Source: an uncultured Flavobacteriaceae bacterium (GTDB lineage: Bacteria; Bacteroidota; Bacteroidia; Flavobacteriales; Flavobacteriaceae). From it: a DNA stretch of 49,642 nt. Positions 24,085-33,332 of this stretch are shown piece after piece. The number at the start of each line of letters is the position of its first letter. Within the stretch, counting starts at the first letter, position 1. The translations under genes and the position numbers were made by a program. The stretch lies in assembly GCA_947494695.1 (NCBI GenBank), contig CANLWB010000019.1, forward strand, positions 1-49,642, in the 5' to 3' direction. A model generated the notes under the pieces. The model did not search any database, had not been told where the DNA came from, and saw only the letters and a list, made by a program, of their open reading frames with translations.

Positions 24085-25731
24085 ATGAATAAAAACCTAC
24101 AATTTTTGCTACTTTTATTAAGTTTTCACGCTGCATTACATGCGCAATTTATTACAAGATGGAAGGCTACATCTGGTAGTACATTTGTTACAATTCCAAC
24201 CCATGAAGGTTCTACCTATAATTATACAGTTAATTGGGGAGATGGTAGCCCAGAGGACACTGGTATTACGGAAGATGTTAGACACATCTATGCGGCTCCG
24301 GGCGAGTACGACATAACCATTACCGGAGATTTTCCCCGTATTTATTTTAATATTGAAAATCAAAATAGTAGAAGGATAATAGCAATTTTGAAATGGGGGG
24401 ATCAGCAATGGACTTCCATGGAAGGGGCATTTGCCGGATGTGTGAATTTACAAGGAAACACAGCCTCAGATACACCAGACTTGTCGAATGTTACCAATAC
24501 GAGTAGAATGTTTCAAGGCGCCGAAAAATTTAACCAAGACATTGGTAATTGGGATGTTTCTAACGTTGAAAATATGGACTCGATGTTTTATGGTGCTTCC
24601 AACTTTAATCAGGATATTGGAAGTTGGGATGTTTCAAACGTTACAGATATGCGGGCCATGTTTCGTAGTGCGTCTAGCTTTAACCAAAATATTGGAGGTT
24701 GGGATGTTTCAAACGTTACAGATATGCAGGCTATGTTTCATGGTGCTTCTACTTTTAATGGAAATATTGAAAATTGGGGCAATAAAGTCTCCACTGTTAT
24801 CTTAATGAATAGTATGTTTAGAGGTGCCTCAAATTTCAATCGAGATATTGGCAACTGGGATGTGTCCAATGTTAGATATATGATCGAAATGTTTAATGGA
24901 GCAACCAACTTTAATGGAAATATTGGAGAATGGGGTAGTAAGGTGTCCAAGGTTCAATCTATGGCTTCTATGTTCTCTAACGCTTCAAGTTTCAATCAGG
25001 ATATTGGTGGTTGGGATGTTTCTGGCACTCAGGGTACTGCAGGATTGACCAATATGTTTTTTCAGGCCACAAGCTTCAATCAGGATATTAGTGATTGGGA
25101 TGTGTCAAACGTTACAGTTCTAAATGATATGTTTACAAATGCCACAAGTTTCAATCAGGATATTAGTGGTTGGGATGTGAGCAATGTTACTAGTATGTAT
25201 AGGATGTTTTTTGGTGCTGAAAATTTCGATCAAAATCTCGGAGCCTGGAATGTGAGTAAAGTCACCACAATGTATAGAATGTTCTTTAATGTACAGCTTT
25301 CTACAGATAACTACGATGGAATGTTACAGGGCTGGAGCAGTAAAACTTTGCAGAATGATGTCGTGTTTTCTGGAGGTGATAGTAAGTATTGTAATGCGTC
25401 TTCTGAAAGACAAAAACTTATAGATGACTTGAATTGGGTTGTTACAGATGGTGGGCTAGGTTGTAGTTTAAGTTCTCCAGATGTATTAACGGAAACCTTT
25501 ATAACGGAAACCTTTAAGGTATACCCCATTCCAACCAGTGGAAGTATTACCGTAAATGTAGATGCCAATGTCGAAGCGCTAACACTTTACAATTTACAAG
25601 GTGCTGAAGTACAGTCTAAAGCACAAGAGTATAGTGAGACTATCGATTTATCTGGGCTTTCAAGTGGTACTTATATTTTAAAAGTTCAAACCAATAAAGG
25701 TAGTATCATTCGAAGAATCATTAAAGAATAA
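24085..25731 (+). CDS. Secreted DUF285-repeat protein 4, T9SS type A cargo
   Basis: A 548-residue paralogue with an A-type signal peptide (MNKNLQFLLLLLSFHAALHAQ) and leader, but a B-type C-terminus (ETFKVYPIPTSGSITVNVDANV to IRRIIKE) like genes 2 and 3, so it is a mosaic of the two subtypes. PKD-like domain about 22-115 (YNYTVNWGDGSPEDT, GDFPRIYFNIENQ). About eleven DUF285 repeats follow (about 130-430). The start of the sorting domain has a short in-frame duplication, ETFITETFKV. Predicted to be exported by the T9SS. Confidence 0.9.
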   Translation: MNKNLQFLLLLLSFHAALHAQFITRWKATSGSTFVTIPTHEGSTYNYTVNWGDGSPEDTGITEDVRHIYAAPGEYDITITGDFPRIYFNIENQNSRRIIAILKWGDQQWTSMEGAFAGCVNLQGNTASDTPDLSNVTNTSRMFQGAEKFNQDIGNWDVSNVENMDSMFYGASNFNQDIGSWDVSNVTDMRAMFRSASSFNQNIGGWDVSNVTDMQAMFHGASTFNGNIENWGNKVSTVILMNSMFRGASNFNRDIGNWDVSNVRYMIEMFNGATNFNGNIGEWGSKVSKVQSMASMFSNASSFNQDIGGWDVSGTQGTAGLTNMFFQATSFNQDISDWDVSNVTVLNDMFTNATSFNQDISGWDVSNVTSMYRMFFGAENFDQNLGAWNVSKVTTMYRMFFNVQLSTDNYDGMLQGWSSKTLQNDVVFSGGDSKYCNASSERQKLIDDLNWVVTDGGLGCSLSSPDVLTETFITETFKVYPIPTSGSITVNVDANVEALTLYNLQGAEVQSKAQEYSETIDLSGLSSGTYILKVQTNKGSIIRRIIKE

Positions 25732-25754
25732 TTTCAGACTATAAACACGTTTAT

Positions 25755-25790
25755 AAACCCTCTTAATTATTGGTATTAAGAGGGTTTTTT
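25755..25790. terminator. Terminator after DUF285 gene 4
   Basis: AAACCCTCTTAAT (25755-25767) pairs perfectly with ATTAAGAGGGTTT (25775-25787), followed by T residues. Confidence 0.85.
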
Positions 25791-25825
25791 GTAGACGTAA
25801 AAATTAGTCGAAGTAACGTGATTTC

Positions 25826-25870
25826 TTGATCTAGGTCAATCAATTAATCCATACGATTGCTTTAGTTTTG
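25826..25870 (+). promoter_or_regulatory. FNR-type box and promoter of DUF285 gene 5
   Basis: TTGATCTAGGTCAA (25826-25839) and a perfect -7 motif TAGTTTTG (25863-25870), 30.5 bp from the box centre. The subtype B leader AAAATCTATCGAA (25886-25898) directly precedes the ATG. Confidence 0.7.
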
Positions 25871-25898
25871 CACCTAATTAATCCTAAAATCTATCGAA

Positions 25899-28475
25899 AT
25901 GATAAAAAAAACACCTCTTTTTCTGCTTCTCTTGAGCTGTTTTACAGTGTTACACGCGCAATCGGAATTTATTACAACCTGGGAAACCACATCAGATAAT
26001 GAGTCGATTACCATACCGACTACTGGAGATGGGTATGATTATACTGTTGTATGGGGAGATGGTACGACAACCCCTGCGAATACAGGAGATGCTACTCATA
26101 TCTATGCAACCGCGGGGACCTACGATGTTCAAATTACAGGAGATTTTCCTAGAATCTATTTCAATAATAGGGGTGATCGATTAAAAATAAAAAAGATCAT
26201 ACAATGGGGGGACCAAGAGTGGAGCTCTATGTTATCTGCTTTTCGTGGTTGTGCAAATTTGGAAGGAGAAGCCACAGACACTCCAAACTTATCTAAGGTT
26301 GAAAACATGAGTAGGATGTTTGATCTCGCTGTAAGATTTAACGATGATATAGGAGACTGGGATGTTTCTAATGTTAAATTAATGATAGAGATGTTTAGTA
26401 ATACGTTAAGATTTAATGGAAATATTGGAGCGTGGAAAGAAAAAGTAGGACATGTCACGAATATGAATGGTATGTTTAGAAATGCCAGAGGATTTAACCA
26501 GGATCTTGGAGAGTGGGACGTTTCTAAGGTTACATATATGGATGATATGTTTCAAAGTGCCATAATGTTTGACCAAAACTTAAGTGATTGGGATGTTTCT
26601 AGTGTTACTACTATGACAGGCATGTTTTATTTAACGGAGCTTTCCGTTGATAACTACGAAGCTTTGTTGAAAGGATGGAGTAACCGTTCTCTACAAAGTT
26701 ATGTGTCATTTTATGGAGGTGAAAGCGTTTATTGCAGTGAAGAAGCCGAACTGGCAAGGCAAAAGCTTATTAATGATTTTAATTGGGACATTTATGATAA
26801 TGGTAAAGATTGTCCATTTACAACAACTTGGGAGACAACTACAGCCAATGAATCGATTACCATTCCAACGGCCGCAGGTTCCAATTATGATTACACTATA
26901 AGTTGGGGGGATGGCAATACAGAAAAAGATATAAGTGGTAATATTACTCATACATATGATATGGCGGGTATTCATACCATTAGAATTACAGGTGATTTCC
27001 CAAGAATTTATTTTAATAACTCAGGTGATAAACGAAAAATACAAAGTATAGAGCACTGGAGTGATCAAATCTGGGAATCCATGGAAAATGCCTTTTATGG
27101 TTGTGAAAATTTACAGGTAAACGACACAGAAGCTCCTGTTTTATCCGGAGTAAGAAGTATGGAGGGTATGTTTGATGGTGCAATACGTTTTAATGCAAAC
27201 ATTGGAAACTGGGATGTTTCAAGAGTTGGGAGTATGAAAAATATGTTTCGTGGAGCAACGAATTTTAACGGTAATATCGGAGACTGGAATTCTAATATTA
27301 GCGAGGTTACAGATATGGAAGGCATGTTTGATGGAGCAACCAGTTTTGATCAAGATATAAGTGGTTGGGATGTTTCAAAAGTTGAGAATATGAAAAATAT
27401 GTTTCGTGGTGCGACAAACTTTAATGGAAGTTTGTTGGTTTGGGCTAGGAAGGTTTCCTATGTTGAAGATATGGAGGGGATGTTTGATGGTGCTGAAAAT
27501 TATAATCAGAGTATGCGAAATTGGAGTGTTGGAAATGTCACCACTATGAAGAATATGTTTAGAGGAGCCTTAGCATTTAATGGGAACCTTGAGGGCTGGA
27601 ATACAAGAGTAAGCCATGTTGAAGATATGGAGGGTATGTTTGATGGTGCCGTAGGTTTTAATCATGATCTGGCAGGCTGGAATGTAACAAGGGTAGAAAC
27701 CATGAAAAATATGTTTCGTGGCGCGACAAGTTTTAATGGAAATATAGATAATTGGCGTTTCTCTTTTTCTCCTAACATCACAGATATGGAAGGTATGTTT
27801 GATGGTGCTACGAGTTTTAGTCAGGATATTGGAGCCTGGAATGTATCCAAAGTGACTACCATGAGAAATATGTTTCGTGGCGCCACAAGTTTTAATGGAA
27901 ATATAGGTAATTGGAGTTTCTCTTTTTCTCCTAACATCACAGATATGGAAGGTATGTTTGATGGTGCTACGAGTTTTAGTCAGGATATTGGAGCTTGGAA
28001 TGTATCCGAAGTGACTACCATGAGAAATATGTTTCGAGGGGTAACGCTTTCAAGAGGACATTATGAAGCCTTATTGAAAGGGTGGAGTAATAGGAGGGTA
28101 TTCCAAAATGGTGTGTTCTTTCATGGCGGTAACAGTGTTTACTGTAGTGATGAAGTAGAAAACCTGAGAAAAGACCTGGTAGATACATATGGTTGGACGA
28201 TTACCGATGGAGGAAAAGATTGTAACCTAAGTACTCAAGATATCGCTATGGAAGATTTTGTAATACATCCCATTCCGACTAATGGAAGTATTACGATAGA
28301 TATAGATGCCAACATCGAGCAACTAACGCTTTATACTTTACAGGGTGCTCAAGTGCAATCTAAAAAACAAAAGGGTAATAAAGAGATGGACCTATCCGGG
28401 CTTTCAAGTGGTACTTATATTTTAAAAGTGCAAACAGATAAAGGAACAGTAATTAAAAGAATTGTAAAGCAATAA
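25899..28475 (+). CDS. Double-module DUF285-repeat protein 5, T9SS type A cargo
   Basis: An 858-residue paralogue with two successive PKD-like plus DUF285 modules. Signal peptide MIKKTPLFLLLLSCFTVLHAQ. Module 1 (about 22-305) has a PKD-like domain, about five repeats and a Cys linker (YCSEEAELARQKLINDFNW). Module 2 (about 306-775) restarts with FTTTWETTTANESITIP and YDYTISWGDGNTEKD, then carries alternating repeats ending in MEGMFDGA and MKNMFRGA. In DNA, units starting at 27245, 27401, 27557, 27713, 27872 and 28031 are spaced 156, 156, 156, 159 and 159 bp, the last ones almost identical. The sorting domain is at the end (FVIHPIPTNGSITIDIDANI to IKRIVKQ). It lacks the first linker's sorting domain, so fusion of two paralogues is likely. 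Confidence 0.9.
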   Translation: MIKKTPLFLLLLSCFTVLHAQSEFITTWETTSDNESITIPTTGDGYDYTVVWGDGTTTPANTGDATHIYATAGTYDVQITGDFPRIYFNNRGDRLKIKKIIQWGDQEWSSMLSAFRGCANLEGEATDTPNLSKVENMSRMFDLAVRFNDDIGDWDVSNVKLMIEMFSNTLRFNGNIGAWKEKVGHVTNMNGMFRNARGFNQDLGEWDVSKVTYMDDMFQSAIMFDQNLSDWDVSSVTTMTGMFYLTELSVDNYEALLKGWSNRSLQSYVSFYGGESVYCSEEAELARQKLINDFNWDIYDNGKDCPFTTTWETTTANESITIPTAAGSNYDYTISWGDGNTEKDISGNITHTYDMAGIHTIRITGDFPRIYFNNSGDKRKIQSIEHWSDQIWESMENAFYGCENLQVNDTEAPVLSGVRSMEGMFDGAIRFNANIGNWDVSRVGSMKNMFRGATNFNGNIGDWNSNISEVTDMEGMFDGATSFDQDISGWDVSKVENMKNMFRGATNFNGSLLVWARKVSYVEDMEGMFDGAENYNQSMRNWSVGNVTTMKNMFRGALAFNGNLEGWNTRVSHVEDMEGMFDGAVGFNHDLAGWNVTRVETMKNMFRGATSFNGNIDNWRFSFSPNITDMEGMFDGATSFSQDIGAWNVSKVTTMRNMFRGATSFNGNIGNWSFSFSPNITDMEGMFDGATSFSQDIGAWNVSEVTTMRNMFRGVTLSRGHYEALLKGWSNRRVFQNGVFFHGGNSVYCSDEVENLRKDLVDTYGWTITDGGKDCNLSTQDIAMEDFVIHPIPTNGSITIDIDANIEQLTLYTLQGAQVQSKKQKGNKEMDLSGLSSGTYILKVQTDKGTVIKRIVKQ
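27245..28035 (+). repeat. Higher-order 156/159-bp tandem repeat inside DUF285 gene 5
   Basis: Repeat starts marked by GTTTCGTGG-like words fall at 27245, 27401, 27557, 27713, 27872 and 28031. Each unit is 52 or 53 codons, made of two different 26-residue DUF285 repeats. The units at 27713 and 27872 differ at only a few bases, including a shared 20-plus-nt stretch that encodes FSFSPNITDMEGMFDGATS. Confidence 0.85.
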
Positions 28476-28503
28476 ACAGAAACCTCAAAAGTTTGTTTAT
28501 ACA

Positions 28504-28542
28504 CGTCTCTTAGTTTTAAAATTAAGAGGCGTTTTCTTTTTT
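28504..28542 (+). terminator. Terminator after the DUF285 array
   Basis: CGTCTCTTA (28504-28512) pairs with TAAGAGGCG through one G-T pair, followed by a T-rich run. Confidence 0.75.
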
Positions 28543-28638
28543 GCTAATAATTGAAGTAAAAAATGAATTGAAAAAAAATTAAACCAATTCATTAATATGA
28601 GGTCAGTTTTATATCTTTAATCTCTAAATTACTTTGGA

Positions 28639-29631
28639 ATGAAAAAACTCTCAAGCTTGATCATAATTCTGATGTTTTTCGGGTGTAAATCTCAAAAAAC
28701 AAATTCGGAGCCTAAATCTGAAAACACAGAGAAAACGATTGTAAATCCTCAAAATGAAATCCTGGCATTACAAGAAGATGTCAAGTTGAGCTTGGAGTTT
28801 TTAGCTTCAGATGATTTGGGAGGCAGAAGTACTGGAACAGAAGGGATAGAAAAGGCAGCCGTTTATATAGAGCATGTGTTCAATAAAAATGGAGTTAAGC
28901 CCTACTTTGAGACCTATCGAGATAGTTTTAATTTAGGTGATATTGTGGGTTATAATGTTGTTGGATACATCGAGGGGCAGGACCCAAAACTTAAAAAGGA
29001 ATTCGTCATATTAGGAGCGCATTACGACCATATTGGTACGGCAGAAGCTGTGAATGGAGACAACATTGCTAATGGTGCCAACGATGATGCCTCTGGAACT
29101 GTTGCTGTTTTAGAATGGGCCAAATACTTTTCTAAACAAAAAGTCAATAAGCGAAGTCTTCTATTTACCCTTTACGATGCCGAAGAAATGGGCTTGAAAG
29201 GTTCCGAGCATTTGGCAAAACGATTAAAAACGGAAGGATTGGATTTATACACCATGATCAACTTCGAAATGGTAGGGGTGCCAAGAGCCAAAAACAAAAC
29301 TATGGCCTATATAACAGGGTATAAAAAATCTAATATGGTTCACAAATTAAATGATTATGCCAAAGAACAGATCATTGGATTTTTACCACAAGCAAAAGCG
29401 TATAACCTATTCATGCGTTCTGATAACTATCCTTTTTTCAAACAATTTAACATACCCGCACAGGCTATATCTACGTTCGATTTTACAAATTTTGATTACT
29501 ATCACCATGTAGACGATGAAGCCGATAAAATGGACTTTGAACACATGACCACATTTATAAATAAAATGATTCCGGCTTTAAAAGGAATGATAAATGCCGA
29601 TACTAAAGACATAAAATTAAACGATGAGTAA
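28639..29631 (+). CDS. M28-family metallopeptidase lipoprotein
   Basis: A 330-residue lipoprotein (lipobox around FFGCKSQK, Cys17) of the M28 aminopeptidase family, expected in the outer membrane or periplasm. It releases N-terminal amino acids with two zinc ions. Metal ligands are visible in order: His in GAHYDHIGT, Asp in NGANDDASGT, the catalytic and metal Glu pair in DAEEMGLKG, Asp/Glu in MINFEMVG, and a late His in YYHHVDDEAD. It overlaps the next gene by 8 bp, so the two are translated from one mRNA, although no functional link is obvious. Confidence 0.92.
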   Translation: MKKLSSLIIILMFFGCKSQKTNSEPKSENTEKTIVNPQNEILALQEDVKLSLEFLASDDLGGRSTGTEGIEKAAVYIEHVFNKNGVKPYFETYRDSFNLGDIVGYNVVGYIEGQDPKLKKEFVILGAHYDHIGTAEAVNGDNIANGANDDASGTVAVLEWAKYFSKQKVNKRSLLFTLYDAEEMGLKGSEHLAKRLKTEGLDLYTMINFEMVGVPRAKNKTMAYITGYKKSNMVHKLNDYAKEQIIGFLPQAKAYNLFMRSDNYPFFKQFNIPAQAISTFDFTNFDYYHHVDDEADKMDFEHMTTFINKMIPALKGMINADTKDIKLNDE

Positions 29632-30307
29632 ACATATTATTATTACCGGAACAAGCAGAGGCATTGGTTTCGAATTGGTTCAGTTGTTTGCCAAAGCAGG
29701 GCATCAGGTTTTAGCGCTATCCAGAAATAATCAGCCTATTGAAAATTTACAGTTAGAACATGTTACAGCTTTTACGTTCGACTTAAGTAAGGACGATGAT
29801 TATAAAAAAGTTAGAGATTTTATCGAAACCCAGTGGAAACAGGTCGATGTGCTTATTAATAATGCTGGAGCTTTACTCAATAAACCATTTCTAGAGACGA
29901 CTATAGCGGACTTCGAGCATGTTTATAAAACCAATGTTTTTGGAGTGTCTGAAATGACTCGAACCGTACTGCCATTTATGAATGAGAACGGGCATATAGT
30001 GACTATAAGTTCCATGGGAGGTGTACAAGGAAGTATGAAGTTTCCAGGCTTGGCGGCTTATAGTTCGAGTAAGGGAGCTGTAATTACCTTAACGGAATTA
30101 TTAGCAGAGGAATATAAAGAAACGGGACCAAGTTTTAATGTACTGGCACTGGGAGCTGTTCAAACAGAGATGTTAGAAGAAGCATTTCCTGGATATGAAG
30201 CACCAACAACAGCATTGGAAATGGCGCGGTATATTTTAGATTTTTCACTCCATGGTCATAAGTATTATAATGGCAAAATGTTACAGGTTTCAAATTCTAC
30301 GCCGTAA
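29624..30307 (+). CDS. Short-chain dehydrogenase/reductase
   Basis: A 227-residue classical SDR with an intact set of motifs: TGTSRGIG (nucleotide loop), NNAGAL, the serine strand ISSMGG, and YSSSKGA (YxxxK with Tyr and Lys). It is somewhat short at the C-terminus. Cofactor and substrate are not evident. It starts inside the last codons of the M28 gene. Confidence 0.92.
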   Translation: MSKHIIITGTSRGIGFELVQLFAKAGHQVLALSRNNQPIENLQLEHVTAFTFDLSKDDDYKKVRDFIETQWKQVDVLINNAGALLNKPFLETTIADFEHVYKTNVFGVSEMTRTVLPFMNENGHIVTISSMGGVQGSMKFPGLAAYSSSKGAVITLTELLAEEYKETGPSFNVLALGAVQTEMLEEAFPGYEAPTTALEMARYILDFSLHGHKYYNGKMLQVSNSTP

Positions 30308-30475
30308 ATGGATCGCATATTTATGAGATGCCTTATTTTTTATTAAGCTCTGGCGTTTTTGAGCTGATTTTACTCAAAAACCTAAATTATGTAACTTGAA
30401 GGTGAGATTTGTGTTAAAATTATGTTATAATATTCCTGCAATAATTAACTTGCAATATAATCAACCCTATTAACT

Positions 30476-33319
30476 TTGAAAAATATCCTACTCCCTCTCC
30501 TGTTATTATCTTTTATAACAGAAATCAAAGCCCAATGCAATAGAATCGAAACCATTTCTGTATGTGACATGACCGTTGTAGATGGTCTCCCTATTGGCGC
30601 TCCAGACGGCAATCCCGATGGGGTTATTAATCTTTTTACAGCATATAACAACCAGCCAGGGGTTACCCCTATAGATGCAACTATGGGAACATGGTTCGAT
30701 CCAAATTATAATTTTGCTCTGGATAATGCATCTGGAAACTTGCGTTTATGGGACTTAGACAGGTCTTCTAGGGCAGAAACAGATCATCAGTTTCATTTTT
30801 TAAGTACTACATCCGGGTGTCCAGGTGATATTCTTGTAAGGCTTAACGTTATTATTGGACCATTTTCGGGTAACGCGCTTCCCCCTAATGACAATAATGT
30901 TAACTTACAAGTTTGTGATGTAGGATCAACGCCAAGAAATTTGTGTGGTAAGATTGAGGATATTGATCTTTTCAAAGCTCTGGATCCCATTCCTAGTCCA
31001 CATCTAAATGGAAGATGGGTATATGTCTCAGGAGGTAGCGGTTTTAGGAGTTTAAATGGCTCCATATTATCGGTGACCATTCCCTATAGACCTGGGATGG
31101 GCCTAATAGATAGGCAAATTTTTAAATTTACCTATATAGTTGATGGTATGGATCCATGTATTTCAGGACCTTATCCAGCTGATGCAAGAACCGATGTTAG
31201 CGTCTCTGTTGTGAGAAAACCGTTTTCAGGGTATCCAAAAAGCAGACGCATTTGTGAAGATGTTATTAAAGGCGGTAGTTACGATGCCAATATAAACTTA
31301 AGAGATGATGCGTTTTTAGCATTGGAAGATTTAGAAGGGACATGGACAGGAGATACATATGGACAAGTTACAAATCCGTTAGATTCCGAAATAAACATTA
31401 AAGAGATTTACGACCAAATAATAGCTAGAGATGGTGTTAGGTTTGGATGTGCTCAAGCGGATTACCAATATACAGTTAGACGTCGTTCTGCGGTTTGCGG
31501 TGATACGACATCTACGGTTAGTTTTAAAATTTATGAAGCTTTAAGACCATTTAGTCAACAAACGGCAACGCCTTTTGAATTCTGTGAAGATGACCCGGTA
31601 GGGCCGTCCTCGGTAAATTTATACGATCAACTTGAGTTTACGACCGAAGCAGGTACATTATTCGATTATAATGCCGATTCCTGCACAAGTTGGAATTATA
31701 TCTCTGGTCCTACTGACTTAGGTCTAATTACTAATGATGCAGCAAATCCTTGTTCGCCACCGGGAGCATATTCACATTTAGGAAGGGTTCATTTAAAAGA
31801 TGCAGATCCAGGAACCTATGTATTCGAATATGTGGTTTACCCACAATTTAATTGTAACCCGGATTCGTTTCAGGTTTTAGATTATAGTGGGAACGCCTGC
31901 GACCCAACAAGTGATGAAACAGGATTTTGTGGTGTGCAACGGGCTCGGGTAACACTTGTTATTCATCCTAAGAACTATGCCGGAGATGATACAGAGCTTT
32001 TTTTCTGTGAGACCGATCCTGCGCTTTCCGGTGGTGTGATAAATCTATTTGATTTTCTCGAAGATAATGGACTCGAAACGATTTATCAGGGCCCATTAGG
32101 GGAGTGGGTTGACCTATCTACAGGTAATGTTGTATCAAATTTCGTAACTATACCAACCATCAACGACAGCGAAAGATTGAGTTATGAATACAGAACCGTA
32201 ACAGCAATTCCTCCACCCGACGGTTGTACCGATAGTGCTCGTTTAATTATGCTTATATACGAAGAATATCAACCTGGAATGGATGATGATATCGATGTTT
32301 GTGATAACAATGCAGTATTCAATTTGTTCGATAGATTACCGGGAAGTCCGAATGACAATGGAACATGGACGGGGCCAAACGGATATTCGACTACAGACCA
32401 TGTAGCGATGTTTGATCCACTGTCTTCAGATGAGGGTGATTATACCTATACGGTTCCAGATAACCTGCTTGGTCTCACAGGTATAGTGGTATGCGATGGG
32501 AGTTCGGCAACGTTATCGGTAACCATGTATCAAGCACCAAGTGCAGGAGCCAGTGAAACTTTTTCAGTCTGTCGCTCAGACTTACAAATAGATTTAGAAG
32601 ATTATTTAGATAGCACTGCCGATGCCGGAGGAGATTTTAGAGATTTAGATGGTACCGGAATGCTTTCGGGAAGTGTCGTAGATGTCTCTCAATTAACAGA
32701 AGGGATCTACAGGTTTCAGTACGAAATTCAGGGGCATGCTTCCTGTAATTTGGAAACGGCCGTCATTTCCATAGAGATTATAGAGGTCGATACACCTACT
32801 TCAAACAATCAGACATTCTGTGCCATTCAGGGCGCTACCATTTTAGATCTTGAAGTGAATAACGGTATGGATTTTAACTGGTACGACACAGACACCTCTA
32901 CCAATCCACTTCCAATAAGTACGGTTTTAGTAAACAATGAAGATTATTTTGTAGCTGCACTCGATAGCGATGGTTGCGAGTCTGAGAGAATAGGAATTGT
33001 AACAACCATTCTACCATTAAACCACCCAGAATGCGAACCCTGTTTTAAGGATGGGGTTTCGGCTAATGAAGATGGACAAAATGATGAGTTTGACCTGTGT
33101 GGACTACCGAATGCTTTCCCAAATTTCGAATTAAATATTTATAATAGGTACGGGACAGCCGTTTACAAAGGGCATAAAAATACGCCACTGTTTAACGGTG
33201 TTTCAAATGTGTCTTTAACTGTTGGAGAAAAACTTCCTTCTGCAGTCTATTTTTATGTATTCGATCCCAAAGATGGTATGACCAAACCCGTACAAGGCAA
33301 TTTTTATTTAAGCAGATAA
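30476..33319 (+). CDS. Secreted protein with T9SS type B (gliding-type) C-terminal domain
   Basis: A 947-residue adhesin-like protein beginning with a TTG codon at 30476; the reading MKNILLPLLLLSFITEIKAQ is a clear signal peptide and there is no better ATG upstream. The body holds repeated beta-domains with paired Cys and shared FCEDDP/VCDNNAV-type openings (about 20-840). The last 90 residues are a CHU_C/gliding-associated type B sorting domain: CFKDGVSANEDGQNDEF, LNIYNRYGTAVYKG, LPSAVYFYVFDPKDG and GNFYLSR. Type B cargo typically needs a cognate PorP/SprF-like protein, which is the next gene, 13 bp on. Its role is presumably surface adhesion or motility. Confidence 0.9.
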   Translation: MKNILLPLLLLSFITEIKAQCNRIETISVCDMTVVDGLPIGAPDGNPDGVINLFTAYNNQPGVTPIDATMGTWFDPNYNFALDNASGNLRLWDLDRSSRAETDHQFHFLSTTSGCPGDILVRLNVIIGPFSGNALPPNDNNVNLQVCDVGSTPRNLCGKIEDIDLFKALDPIPSPHLNGRWVYVSGGSGFRSLNGSILSVTIPYRPGMGLIDRQIFKFTYIVDGMDPCISGPYPADARTDVSVSVVRKPFSGYPKSRRICEDVIKGGSYDANINLRDDAFLALEDLEGTWTGDTYGQVTNPLDSEINIKEIYDQIIARDGVRFGCAQADYQYTVRRRSAVCGDTTSTVSFKIYEALRPFSQQTATPFEFCEDDPVGPSSVNLYDQLEFTTEAGTLFDYNADSCTSWNYISGPTDLGLITNDAANPCSPPGAYSHLGRVHLKDADPGTYVFEYVVYPQFNCNPDSFQVLDYSGNACDPTSDETGFCGVQRARVTLVIHPKNYAGDDTELFFCETDPALSGGVINLFDFLEDNGLETIYQGPLGEWVDLSTGNVVSNFVTIPTINDSERLSYEYRTVTAIPPPDGCTDSARLIMLIYEEYQPGMDDDIDVCDNNAVFNLFDRLPGSPNDNGTWTGPNGYSTTDHVAMFDPLSSDEGDYTYTVPDNLLGLTGIVVCDGSSATLSVTMYQAPSAGASETFSVCRSDLQIDLEDYLDSTADAGGDFRDLDGTGMLSGSVVDVSQLTEGIYRFQYEIQGHASCNLETAVISIEIIEVDTPTSNNQTFCAIQGATILDLEVNNGMDFNWYDTDTSTNPLPISTVLVNNEDYFVAALDSDGCESERIGIVTTILPLNHPECEPCFKDGVSANEDGQNDEFDLCGLPNAFPNFELNIYNRYGTAVYKGHKNTPLFNGVSNVSLTVGEKLPSAVYFYVFDPKDGMTKPVQGNFYLSR

Positions 33320-33332
33320 TAAATCATATAAC

